Shown: positions 25,765-33,438 of the stretch, piece by piece
Numbering within the stretch: position 1 is the first letter of the stretch
How the letters are laid out: every line of letters begins with the position of its first letter
Origin: CAVSEK01 sp963726975
GTDB taxonomy: Bacteria; Actinomycetota; Actinomycetes; Mycobacteriales; SCTD01
NCBI GenBank assembly: GCA_963726975.1
Contig: CAVSEK010000010.1
Coordinates: 62,001-126,000, forward strand
Direction: 5' to 3'
Length of the DNA: 64,000 nt
Notes under the pieces: model-generated
Seen by the model: the letters and a program-made list of their open reading frames with translations, nothing else
What the model was told of the DNA's origin: nothing
Database searches by the model: none
Program-made: the position numbers and the translations under genes

Positions 25765-26658
25765 TCAGCGCAGGGTCAGCTGCCGGCTGAGCAGGCCGGA
25801 GCGGGCCCGGCGCTCCTCGCCGGTCAGCGCGCGGGGCTCGGCGAGCACGTCGTCGAGCCGGGCGCGCAGGGCCGCCACGGGCTCCTCGACCTGCCCGGCC
25901 CCGGTCGCCGGCGGCAGGTCCCACACCGGGACGAGCAGCCCGTGCGCCCGGAACGACCCGACGTAGCGGGTGTCGGGCCCGAGGCCGAGGCCGCCGGCGA
26001 CGGCCAGGCGGGCGAGCGCGTCGAGCAGCGGCTCCTCGTCCTCGGGCAGCACCCAGCGCAGGTGGGCCCGCTCGCGCATCCGGCACCAGTACGCCGAGGC
26101 CACCGAGCTCAGCCGCACCGTCGGCACGACCGAGGCGTTCGCCCGCTCCAACGACGCGGCGACCTCGCCGTCCAGGTCGGGCGCGCCCTCCACCCAGTGC
26201 TCGAACCCGTCGTGCACGGTCACCTGCAGCGGCTGCGGCGCGAGCAGGTCCTGCAGCCGCGGGCCGGGCCCGGGCAGGCCGGTGGGGACGACGGGCGCGC
26301 CGGGGGGACCGGCGAGCGCGTCCTGCAGCGCGGCGGCCAGGTCGCGGCTCGGGTCGCCGGAGCGCCCCGGCACCTGGAGCCCGAGCAGCACCCGCCCGTC
26401 GGCGCGCACCATCGCCGGCCAGGCCAGCGGCAGGACGGTCGTGAGGACGACGTCGCGGTCCTCGGACCCGAGGACCGTCAGCGGCGCGGTGGCCGAGGGC
26501 ACGACCTCGCGCAGCGCCACCCAGTCGGTCTCGTCCGGCAGGCCGGCGAACGGCCGCGGGACGTGCGCCGGCACCGCGTTCGCCGTACGGCCGTGGCAGG
26601 CCTTGTAGCGCTTGCCGGACCCGCAGGGGCACGGCTCGCGGCCCCCGACGACGGGCAC
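25765..26658 (-). CDS. DUF5926 family protein with SEC-C zinc motif
   Basis: 297 residues from the GTG. A SEC-C metal-binding motif (REPCPCGSGKRYKACHG) sits at the very start and is followed by the actinobacterial DUF5926 body of unknown function. The start is in doubt. Relatives have about 20-25 residues before the SEC-C motif. The frame stays open upstream to an ATC codon at 26727 that has a perfect GAGGAG site five bases before it and would give ISARRRPPARPTGAP. This is either a rare near-cognate start or a base error for ATG. Next to an anti-sigma-like ATPase gene on the same strand. Confidence 0.82.
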   Translation of the reverse strand: MPVVGGREPCPCGSGKRYKACHGRTANAVPAHVPRPFAGLPDETDWVALREVVPSATAPLTVLGSEDRDVVLTTVLPLAWPAMVRADGRVLLGLQVPGRSGDPSRDLAAALQDALAGPPGAPVVPTGLPGPGPRLQDLLAPQPLQVTVHDGFEHWVEGAPDLDGEVAASLERANASVVPTVRLSSVASAYWCRMRERAHLRWVLPEDEEPLLDALARLAVAGGLGLGPDTRYVGSFRAHGLLVPVWDLPPATGAGQVEEPVAALRARLDDVLAEPRALTGEERRARSGLLSRQLTLR

Positions 26659-26779
26659 GTCCGCGGGGGCGGACCCGGGCGACGGGGCGCCGGTCGGGCG
26701 GGCGGGGGGTCGGCGGCGGGCGCTGATGCGGGCTCCTCGGCGGGACGGTGGCGGCCTGCCGAGCGTACGACCGCCGGGG

Positions 26780-27178
26780 TCAGCGCAGGTCGGCCCACAC
26801 AGCGGTGCCGGGGCCGGGGTGCCAGGGCAGGCTCCCCCAGCGCAGGGCGAGCGCCTCGACGAGCTCGAGCCCGCGGCCGGTCTCGGCCTCCAGCGGGGCG
26901 AGCAGGGGACGCGGCCCGCCCGCGGCGCGGACCTCGGGCCCGGGGCCGCCGTCGACCACCTGCACCCGCAGGTCGCCGTCGACGAGCTCCCAGCTGGCGA
27001 GCAGCCCGCCGCCGGGCAGGGCCTGCCCGTGGCGCACCGCGTTGCCGACGAGCTCGGACACCACGAGCACCGCCGCGTCCAGCACGTCGACGGTCACCAG
27101 GTCGCCCAGCTCGGCGCTCATGCGGTGCCGGACCAGCGCGGCGCTCGCGGGTGCGTACGGCACCTGCACGCTGCTCAC
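26780..27178 (-). CDS. Anti-sigma-like histidine-kinase-type ATPase
   Basis: 132-residue stand-alone HATPase_c_2 domain of the RsbW/SpoIIAB style. The N box is VVSELVGNAVRHG, the G1 box VQVVDGGPGP, and the G2 box TGRGLELVEALA. Such proteins in actinobacteria bind and inhibit sigma factors or anti-sigma antagonists through serine phosphorylation. GTG 27178 chosen because residues upstream in the frame are Arg-rich and unlike the family; GGAGG stands close before it. It is divergent from the oxidoreductase gene. Confidence 0.82.
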   Translation of the reverse strand: MSSVQVPYAPASAALVRHRMSAELGDLVTVDVLDAAVLVVSELVGNAVRHGQALPGGGLLASWELVDGDLRVQVVDGGPGPEVRAAGGPRPLLAPLEAETGRGLELVEALALRWGSLPWHPGPGTAVWADLR

Positions 27179-27288
27179 CAGCCTCCACCTCTGCCCCGCG
27201 CTCGACGACCGACCCCTCTCGAGGTGCCCTGTCCGGCGGGCCGTCAACCCGACGCGCGGGAGCGGCGGCGACGCGTCATCCTTGCCCG

Positions 27289-28272
27289 ATGTCCTCCTCG
27301 ACCTCCGCCGACCCGTCCGGGACCTCTGCCGGGACCTCTGCCGGCGTCGCCGTGGTCGGGGCCGGGATCGCCGGCACCGCCTGCGCGCGGGCCCTGTCCG
27401 CCGCCGGCGTGCCCGTCCGCGTCCTCGACCGTGGCCACGCGGCGGGCGGGCGGATGGCCAGCCGCACGCTGCACGGCCGGCGGGTCGACACCGGCGCGTC
27501 CTACTTCACCGTCTCCGACGACGGCTTCCGCGCCGTCGTCGACGACTGGCGGGACCGCGGGCTCGCCCGGCCGTGGACCGACACCTTCGCCACGCTGGGG
27601 CCGGACGGGCGCGGCCCGGACAAGACCGGCCCGGTCCGATGGGCGGCGCCGGACGGGCTGCGCAGCCTCGTCGAGGACCTCGCGCAGGGGCTGGCCGTCG
27701 AGCAGGGGCGCGCCGTCACCGCCGTGGGGCCCGGCCCGGTGGTGGACGGGCAGGCGTACGCCGCGGTCGTGCTCGCCCTGCCCGACCCGCAGGCGCTCGC
27801 GGTCCTCGACCCCGGTGCGGCCGCCGCCCGGCTGATCGCGGGCCGCGACTGGGAGCCCGTGCTGGCGCTGGCCGCCGGGTTCGGCGGGCGCACGTGGGAC
27901 CTCGACGGCGCGTTCGTCGACGACCCGGTGCTGTCGTGGGTCGCCGACGACGGCCGGCGGCGCGGCGACGGCGCGGCCGTGCTCGTCGCGCACAGCACGC
28001 CGGGGTTCGCCGCTCCACGGCTGGCCGACGCCGAGGGCGCGACCGGCGAGCTCGTCGGGGCGCTGCGCCGGCTGCTCGACCTGCCCGAGCCCGGGTGGAC
28101 GTACGTGCAGCGCTGGTCGTACGCCAAGCCCGTCGGCACCCGCGACGAGCCGTACGGCCTGGTCGACGGCATCGGGCTGTGCGGCGACGGGTGGGGCGCC
28201 TCGAAGGTGCAGTCGGCGTGGGTCTCGGGCGACGCGCTGGGCCGGACGCTCGCGGAGCAGCTCGCGGGGTGA
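27289..28272 (+). CDS. FAD-dependent oxidoreductase, renalase-like
   Basis: 327 residues. The Rossmann FAD motif VAVVGAGIAGTACARAL is at about 20-36, followed by AGGRMASR, typical of renalase/amine-oxidase-like NAD(P)-binding proteins. The C-terminal GIGLCGDGWGASKVQSAWVSG (partly quoted) is the second FAD contact. It may oxidise isomeric dihydronicotinamides, as renalase does. ATG start with CATCCT six bases upstream and no ribosome site. The N-terminal 18 residues are a Ser/Thr/Gly tail. Confidence 0.85.
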   Translation: MSSSTSADPSGTSAGTSAGVAVVGAGIAGTACARALSAAGVPVRVLDRGHAAGGRMASRTLHGRRVDTGASYFTVSDDGFRAVVDDWRDRGLARPWTDTFATLGPDGRGPDKTGPVRWAAPDGLRSLVEDLAQGLAVEQGRAVTAVGPGPVVDGQAYAAVVLALPDPQALAVLDPGAAAARLIAGRDWEPVLALAAGFGGRTWDLDGAFVDDPVLSWVADDGRRRGDGAAVLVAHSTPGFAAPRLADAEGATGELVGALRRLLDLPEPGWTYVQRWSYAKPVGTRDEPYGLVDGIGLCGDGWGASKVQSAWVSGDALGRTLAEQLAG

Positions 28273-28285
28273 GGGCGGGAGGGGC

Positions 28286-29089
28286 TCAGCGGCCCAGGCG
28301 CTCGAGCACCCGCCGCGGCTCGTTGCTCACGATCGCGTCGACCCCGAGGCCGAGCAGGTAGTCGATGTCCTCGGGCTCGTCGACGGTCCACACGTGGACC
28401 CGCCCCCCGGCGGCGTGGACCCGCTCGACGTAGCGCGGGTGCGCCTTGGCGATCTTGAGGTCGACGCCCGCCGCCCACACGTGCGGCGGCAGGCTCCCGT
28501 CGCGCAGCCGCAGCGGCACGCGGTCCATGTTGAGGACGGTGGGCACCTGCGGCGCGAGGGAGTGCAGCCGCCGCAGCGACGTCGTCGCGAAGGACAGGAC
28601 GGCGACCCGCGACACCGACCGGCTCAGCGGCCGGGTCAGTCCGTAGCGCTCGAGCAGCTCCACGAGCCCGTGCTCGACGAGCGCGCCGTAGCGCGTCGGG
28701 TGCTTGGTCTCGACCTGCAGCTGCACCGGGCGGTCGTGGTCGAGGACGAGCTGCAGCAGCCGCTCGAGAGTGAGGACCTTGCCGGCGTCGGAGTCCGGCT
28801 CCTCCCAGGAGGCCTCGAGCAGCGGGTCCCCGTGCTGCGACTTCCACGACGCGAAGTCGAGCTCGTGCAGGTCCGACAGCTCCAGCGTCGAGACGACCCC
28901 CCGGCCGTCGCTGGTCCGGTCGACCCGGCGGTCGTGCACGCAGACGAGCACCCCGTCGCGGGTCAGCCGCACGTCGCACTCGAGCGCGTCGACGCCCTCG
29001 TCGAGCGCTGCCTCGAACGCCTGCAGCGTGTGCTCGGGGAACGACCCGGACGACCCGCGGTGGGCGACCACCTGGACCCGACGCGGCAC
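28286..29089 (-). CDS. Glycerophosphodiester phosphodiesterase
   Basis: 267-residue cytosolic GDPD enzyme that releases glycerol 3-phosphate from glycerophosphodiesters. Catalytic His and metal ligands are in VVAHRGSSGSFPEHTLQAFE and LECDVRLTRDGVLVCVHD; the late KPH-type region reads DLKIAKAHPRYVERVHAAG (partly quoted). No signal peptide. GTG start; both a GGAGG and a GAGGAT box six bases upstream are present, so the initiation mode is ambiguous. Convergent with the renalase-like gene. Confidence 0.92.
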   Translation of the reverse strand: MPRRVQVVAHRGSSGSFPEHTLQAFEAALDEGVDALECDVRLTRDGVLVCVHDRRVDRTSDGRGVVSTLELSDLHELDFASWKSQHGDPLLEASWEEPDSDAGKVLTLERLLQLVLDHDRPVQLQVETKHPTRYGALVEHGLVELLERYGLTRPLSRSVSRVAVLSFATTSLRRLHSLAPQVPTVLNMDRVPLRLRDGSLPPHVWAAGVDLKIAKAHPRYVERVHAAGGRVHVWTVDEPEDIDYLLGLGVDAIVSNEPRRVLERLGR

Positions 29090-29276
29090 CCGCCGATCCT
29101 CCCCCAGGCGCGCCCGCTCGCGCGCGCGACCCTCCGGTGGCCGGCACCTCCGGGGCGGACCGGTGGGCGGTGGGCTTGCCCGCTGGACGGCGGGCGGACC
29201 GGTTGGGCGGTGTGCGGTGGGCGGCGGGCGGCGGGCGGCGGTGGCGGTGGGCGGACCGGAGAACGGCGGGCGGTCC

Positions 29277-29394
29277 GCAGGGCACGTGGTGTGCGCAGGC
29301 CCGTTGCGGTTGCGCGCAACCTCCGCACCAGCGGTGCACCCCGACGCAACCGCCCTGTCGACGCACCTGTCCTCCGCCCCGTGGTCCACAGGCC
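29277..29394. repeat. 118-bp direct repeat, first copy (contains palindrome element F)
   Basis: Identical to 29501-29618 over all 118 bases. It begins GCAGGGCACGTGGTG and ends GTGGTCCACAGGCC. Inside are the palindromes 29303-29320 (GTTGC...GCAAC) and 29333-29350 (GGTGC...GCAAC), period 30. The gap 29090-29685 has no gene; it contains the two copies and a GGCGG-rich stretch (29160-29280). Confidence 0.9.
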
Positions 29395-29500
29395 GCGCCT
29401 GGGAGCGAGCGCCGCCGTCGGCGTCCGACGAGCTCCCGCGGTCCGGTCCCCGGCCGACCTCACCCACTCCGGCTCGGCCGCAGCGCCGGGCGGCCAGCCG

Positions 29501-29618
29501 GCAGGGCACGTGGTGTGCGCAGGCCCGTTGCGGTTGCGCGCAACCTCCGCACCAGCGGTGCACCCCGACGCAACCGCCCTGTCGACGCACCTGTCCTCCG
29601 CCCCGTGGTCCACAGGCC
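29501..29618. repeat. 118-bp direct repeat, second copy (element G)
   Basis: Perfect second copy, offset 224 bases. Its palindromes start at 29527 and 29557. It lies directly upstream of the HTH gene. Confidence 0.9.
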
Positions 29619-29685
29619 ACCACCACCGTCCACAGGTCGGGCGGGGCCAGGTGACCGTTGCCGTCGGTGGTGGCGTACTCGTCGC

Positions 29686-30447
29686 GTGACGACGACAGCC
29701 GGGCTCGACGTGGGGGCGCTGCTCAGGCAGGCCCGCGGGCGGGTGGAGCGCTCGCAGCGCGACCTCGCCCGTCGCGTGGGCGTGACCCCGTCGTCGCTGT
29801 CGCGCTGGGAGACGGGCGCGGCCCTGCCCGGGCTGCACGACCTCGACCGGGTGCTCGCCGCCTGCGGGCTGCAGCTCGAGGCCCGGCTGGTGCGGCGCCA
29901 CGCGGACCTGCACGGGGAGTTCGAGCGGCTGGCGGCCCTGTCGGTCGAGCAGCGGCTCCGGTCGGGGCTGCTCGTGGGCTCCCTGGTCCGGGCCGTCGAG
30001 GTCACCGGGCGGGACGTCGTGCTCGCCGGCGGGCTCGCGGCGCTCGCGCACGGGATCCCGGTCGAGCGGTACGGCGGGACGGTGCTGCTGACGGACTCCG
30101 ACGAGGTGCTCACGACGTTCGCGACGCCGATGCGGCCGATGCTGTTCATGCTCGAGGAGCGGCGCGAGACGGGGGTGCCGCTGGAGGCCCGGACGTTCCG
30201 CATGTGGCCGGAGACCCGGTGGCTGCTCAGCCACGTCGTGCCGCTGGACGTCCGGGTGGTGCCGACCGGCGGGACGTGGCCGGCGACGGTGGTGCTGCCC
30301 GTCGAGGCGCCGCCGCTCGAGGACGGCGTCGAGGTGCCGAGCTGGCAGGTGCGGGTGCAGGCCGCCGAGACCCTCGAGCCGGACCACCTGGTGCGAGCGG
30401 ACGTGCTCGCGGCCTGGCGGGACTGGGCCGCGGATCGCGCGCCGTGA
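29686..30447 (+). CDS. XRE-type HTH protein with unknown C-terminal domain
   Basis: 253 residues. The N-terminal helix-turn-helix (about 10-65) is clear: LLRQARGRVERSQRDLARRV and VTPSSLSRWETG. The rest is unrecognised but contains VVLAGGLAALAHGIPVERYG followed by VLLTDSDE, which resembles the start of nucleotidyltransferase-fold domains found in antitoxins; the catalytic Asp pair is not convincing. It could be a repressor, or an antitoxin without its toxin. GTG start chosen where the HTH begins; no Shine-Dalgarno. Immediately downstream of the duplicated palindrome element. Confidence 0.7.
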   Translation: MTTTAGLDVGALLRQARGRVERSQRDLARRVGVTPSSLSRWETGAALPGLHDLDRVLAACGLQLEARLVRRHADLHGEFERLAALSVEQRLRSGLLVGSLVRAVEVTGRDVVLAGGLAALAHGIPVERYGGTVLLTDSDEVLTTFATPMRPMLFMLEERRETGVPLEARTFRMWPETRWLLSHVVPLDVRVVPTGGTWPATVVLPVEAPPLEDGVEVPSWQVRVQAAETLEPDHLVRADVLAAWRDWAADRAP

Positions 30448-30485
30448 CGGGCGGGTGGCGGACGGGCGGGTGGCGGACGGGCGGA
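30448..30485. repeat. Short GGCGGGTGGCGGAC tandem repeat
   Basis: A 15-base unit (GACGGGCGGGTGGCG) repeated about two and a half times directly after the HTH gene stop. No coding content. Confidence 0.55.
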
Positions 30486-30551
30486 CGGACCGGGGGCGGG
30501 CGCCGGGGCGGGGGCGTGCCGGGCGGTGGCCCGCGGGGCCCGGCGGTGGGC

Positions 30552-31967
30552 TCAGCCGCGGGCCGGCCGGGCCCGCTCGCCGTCCTGCTCGCGGAAGAAG
30601 CGCGCCGCGGCTACCCGTACCGAGAGGTTGTAGGTGGGGTAGGCGGTGATCGTCTGCGCGAGGCGGAAGGCCCGCATGCCCGACCGCATCGCCAGAGCGC
30701 CCAGCGCGACCTGTTCGCCGGCCATCGGTCCGACCACCGTCATGCCGACCAGCGTCGACAGGTAGGCCCCGCCGACCGGGGCCTTCTTGACGATCAGCTT
30801 GACGAAGCCGTCGGTCGCGCCGGCGGTGCGCGGCCGGTCGGCGGCGGCCGCCTGCACGACGGAGACGAGCGCGTCGTCGCCGTACGCCTCGAAGGCCTGC
30901 GCCTCGGTCATGCCGACGTGGCCGACCTCGGGCTCGGTGAAGGTCACCCACGGCACCACCTCGTCCTTCCAGGTGCTGCGGCTGCCGGGCCTGAAGGCCG
31001 ACCCGAAGGCGTTCTTGCCGGCGATCCGGCCCTGCTCGAAGCCGACGTGGGTGAACTGCAGCGTCGCGGTGCAGTCCCCGGCGGCCCAGACGGTGTCGGC
31101 GGCCTGCAGGTGGTCGTCGGTGACGACCGACCCGCGGTCGTCGGTGCGGGCGCCGGTGCGCTCCAGTCCGAAGCCGTCGGTGGCGGGCGTGCGGCCGATC
31201 GCCACGAGCAGGTGCGAGCCGCTCACCGTGCCGCCGTCGTCCAGGTGCAGGGTCGGCCCCTCCGACACCCGCACCACGCGGGCGCCGGTGCGCACCGTCA
31301 CGCCCTCGCGCTCCAGCACCCGGGTGATGACTCCTCGCGCCTCCGGCTCCTCCTTGCCGAGGACGGCGTCGCTGGCCTCCACGACCGTGACCTGCGCCCC
31401 GAGGCGGCGGAAGGCCTGGGCCAGCTCGGTGCCGATCGGCCCCCCGCCGAGCACGAGCAGGTGCTCCGGCAGCTCGCGCAGCGAGAAGATGCTCCGGTTG
31501 TCCAGGTGGGGCGTGTCGCGCAGGCCGTCGATCGGCGGCACCGTCGCCCGCGAGCCGGTCGCGACGACGAACCGCTCGCTGCGCAGCACCTGCCCGGCGA
31601 CCTCGAGCGTCGTCGGCGAGGTGAAGGTCGCCCAGCCCCGCACCAGGTCGATGCCCTGCGAGGCCAGCAGCTCGGGCGACTCGTCCTGCTCGATCTCCCC
31701 GATGACGGCGTGCACCCGGTCCATGACCGCGGCGAAGTCGACCTGCGGGTCGGCCGTGAAGCCGTACGACGGGCCGCTGCGCGCGGCGTGCACGCGGTGC
31801 GCGGTCTCGAGCAGCGCCTTGCTCGGCACGCAGCCGTAGTGGGTGCAGTCCCCACCGGGCTCCTCGGCCTCGACGAGCGCGACCCGGCGGGCGTGGCGCC
31901 GCGCCTCGCGGGCGGCGCCGAGGCCGGTGGCCCCCGCGCCGAGGACGACGAGGTCGTAGTCGGTCAT
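30552..31967 (-). CDS. FAD-dependent pyridine nucleotide-disulfide oxidoreductase
   Basis: 471 residues. FAD motif VVLGAGATGLGAAREA, then the redox-active disulfide GGDCTHYGCVPSKALL (two Cys four residues apart), the NAD(P) motif VLGGGPIGTELAQAF, and AADTVWAAGDCT for the second FAD contact. Closest in style to mercuric-reductase or dihydrolipoamide-dehydrogenase-like proteins, but no C-terminal Cys pair for mercury is seen and no partner E2 is nearby, so the substrate is open. ATG 31967 chosen over a GTG-type start 27 bases upstream. Confidence 0.88.
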   Translation of the reverse strand: MTDYDLVVLGAGATGLGAAREARRHARRVALVEAEEPGGDCTHYGCVPSKALLETAHRVHAARSGPSYGFTADPQVDFAAVMDRVHAVIGEIEQDESPELLASQGIDLVRGWATFTSPTTLEVAGQVLRSERFVVATGSRATVPPIDGLRDTPHLDNRSIFSLRELPEHLLVLGGGPIGTELAQAFRRLGAQVTVVEASDAVLGKEEPEARGVITRVLEREGVTVRTGARVVRVSEGPTLHLDDGGTVSGSHLLVAIGRTPATDGFGLERTGARTDDRGSVVTDDHLQAADTVWAAGDCTATLQFTHVGFEQGRIAGKNAFGSAFRPGSRSTWKDEVVPWVTFTEPEVGHVGMTEAQAFEAYGDDALVSVVQAAAADRPRTAGATDGFVKLIVKKAPVGGAYLSTLVGMTVVGPMAGEQVALGALAMRSGMRAFRLAQTITAYPTYNLSVRVAAARFFREQDGERARPARG

Positions 31968-32027
31968 GGCCCGAGCCCTCCCCTGCCGCCGCACGCCTCA
32001 CCCGTGCGGCAGTGCGACGATCGGGCG

Positions 32028-32357
32028 ATGAGCGCTCCCGGCCCGCTGCCCACCGTCGACCCCCGGGAGACCGGTGCCGACGCGCTGCTCGACGTCCGCG
32101 AGGACGACGAGTGGGCCGCCGGGCACGCGCCGCAGGCCGTGCACGTGCCGATGAGCGCGTTCCTCGAGCGCCTCGGGGAGGTGCCCGAGGGTCCGCTGGC
32201 CGTCGTCTGCCGGTCCGGGCACCGCTCGGCGCAGGTGACGCAGTACCTGCTCGCCCAGGGCCGCACGGCCCGCAACGTCGACGGCGGCATGCTCGCCTGG
32301 CAGGCGCTCGGCCTGCCGGTGGTCGTCGACGGCGGGGCTCCCGGGCAGGTCGCGTGA
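32028..32357 (+). CDS. Rhodanese-like domain protein
   Basis: 109-residue single-domain rhodanese. LLDVREDDEWAAGHAPQAVHVP is the family entry motif (partly quoted) and the active loop is VCRSGHRSAQ with the catalytic Cys at about 64. It carries a persulfide for sulfur transfer or detoxification. ATG start, GACGAT six bases upstream. Overlaps the next gene by four bases. Confidence 0.92.
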   Translation: MSAPGPLPTVDPRETGADALLDVREDDEWAAGHAPQAVHVPMSAFLERLGEVPEGPLAVVCRSGHRSAQVTQYLLAQGRTARNVDGGMLAWQALGLPVVVDGGAPGQVA

Positions 32358-33328
32358 CCTCCGGGGGCAGTGGGACCCGGCGCTGGCGGCTGCTCGCCCT
32401 GCCGCCGCTGCCCGCCGAGCTGGTGCTGCCGCTGTTCGGCGACCTCGACGTGGAGCTGCTCGTGCCCGCCGAGCGCACCCAGGCCGCGGTCGACGCGCTG
32501 CTGCCCGGGGCCGACCTCGTGCTGTCCGACTGGTCGCCGGCGCTGCGCGTCGACGACCCCGGTCCGCGGGTGTGCTTCGTGCAGCAGCCCAGCGTCGGCT
32601 ACGACGGGGTCGACGCCGACGCGCTCGCCGACGCGGGCGTCCCGCTGTCCAACTGCGCCGGCGCCAACACGGCCAGCGTCGCCGAGTGGTGCGTCGGGGC
32701 GACCGTCGCGGTGCTGCGACGGCTCGTGCAGGCCGACGCGGCGGTCCGCGCCGGCGAGTGGCCGCAGACCACGCTCGGCGGCTCCGAGCTCGGCGGGCGG
32801 CGGGTCGGCGTCGTCGGGATGGGGCCCATCGGCCGGGCGACCGCGGCGCTGTTCGCGGCGTACGGCTGCGACGTCCGCTACTGGTCGCGCTCGACCAAGC
32901 CCGACGCGCCCGTGCCGTACGCCGGGCTCGACGACCTGCTGACCACCAGCGACGTCGTCGTGCTCGTCATCGCGCTCGGGCCGACCACCCGCGGCCTGGT
33001 CGACGCGACGCGGCTCAAGCCCGGCGCCGTCCTCGTCAACGCGGCACGCGGCGGGGTGGTCGACGAGGCCTCGCTGCTCGCCGCGCTCGAGGCCGGCACG
33101 CTCGGCGGGGCGGCGCTCGACGTCTTCGCGGTGGAGCCGCTGCCCGCCGACTCGCCCCTGCGGGAGGCGCCCGGGGTGCTGCTCAGCCCGCACGCGGCCG
33201 GCAGCACCGCGCAGGCCGCGGGGCGGATCGTGGCGCAGGCGACGGCCAACCTGCGGCGGGTGCTCGCCGGCGAGCCGGTCGTCGACGTGGTCAACGGGGT
33301 CGACCCGCTGGTCCGCCGGCGGGTCTGA
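32354..33328 (+). CDS. D-2-hydroxyacid dehydrogenase
   Basis: 324 residues. The Rossmann motif is VGVVGMGPIGRATAAL, and the catalytic residues lie in NAARGGVVDE (Arg), VFAVEPLP (Glu) and SPHAAGST (His). NAD-dependent reduction of a 2-keto acid; could be glyoxylate/hydroxypyruvate-reductase-like. GTG start overlaps the rhodanese stop (GTGA). Confidence 0.9.
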   Translation: MTSGGSGTRRWRLLALPPLPAELVLPLFGDLDVELLVPAERTQAAVDALLPGADLVLSDWSPALRVDDPGPRVCFVQQPSVGYDGVDADALADAGVPLSNCAGANTASVAEWCVGATVAVLRRLVQADAAVRAGEWPQTTLGGSELGGRRVGVVGMGPIGRATAALFAAYGCDVRYWSRSTKPDAPVPYAGLDDLLTTSDVVVLVIALGPTTRGLVDATRLKPGAVLVNAARGGVVDEASLLAALEAGTLGGAALDVFAVEPLPADSPLREAPGVLLSPHAAGSTAQAAGRIVAQATANLRRVLAGEPVVDVVNGVDPLVRRRV

Positions 33329-33438
33329 GGGCCGCCCGTCCACAGCCCCCGCGCGGGCACTGGCGCTCGCGCCGCGGCGGTGGCAGGGTGCGGCTCCCGT
33401 CCCCTTCGTCCGGTCCGTCGGACGACCTGGAGGTCCCC

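Noticed and set aside
29090..29685. Protein-coding gene in the gap before the HTH gene
   Set aside because: Open frames there run through two identical repeats in antisense and sense; none has a start signal or known motif.
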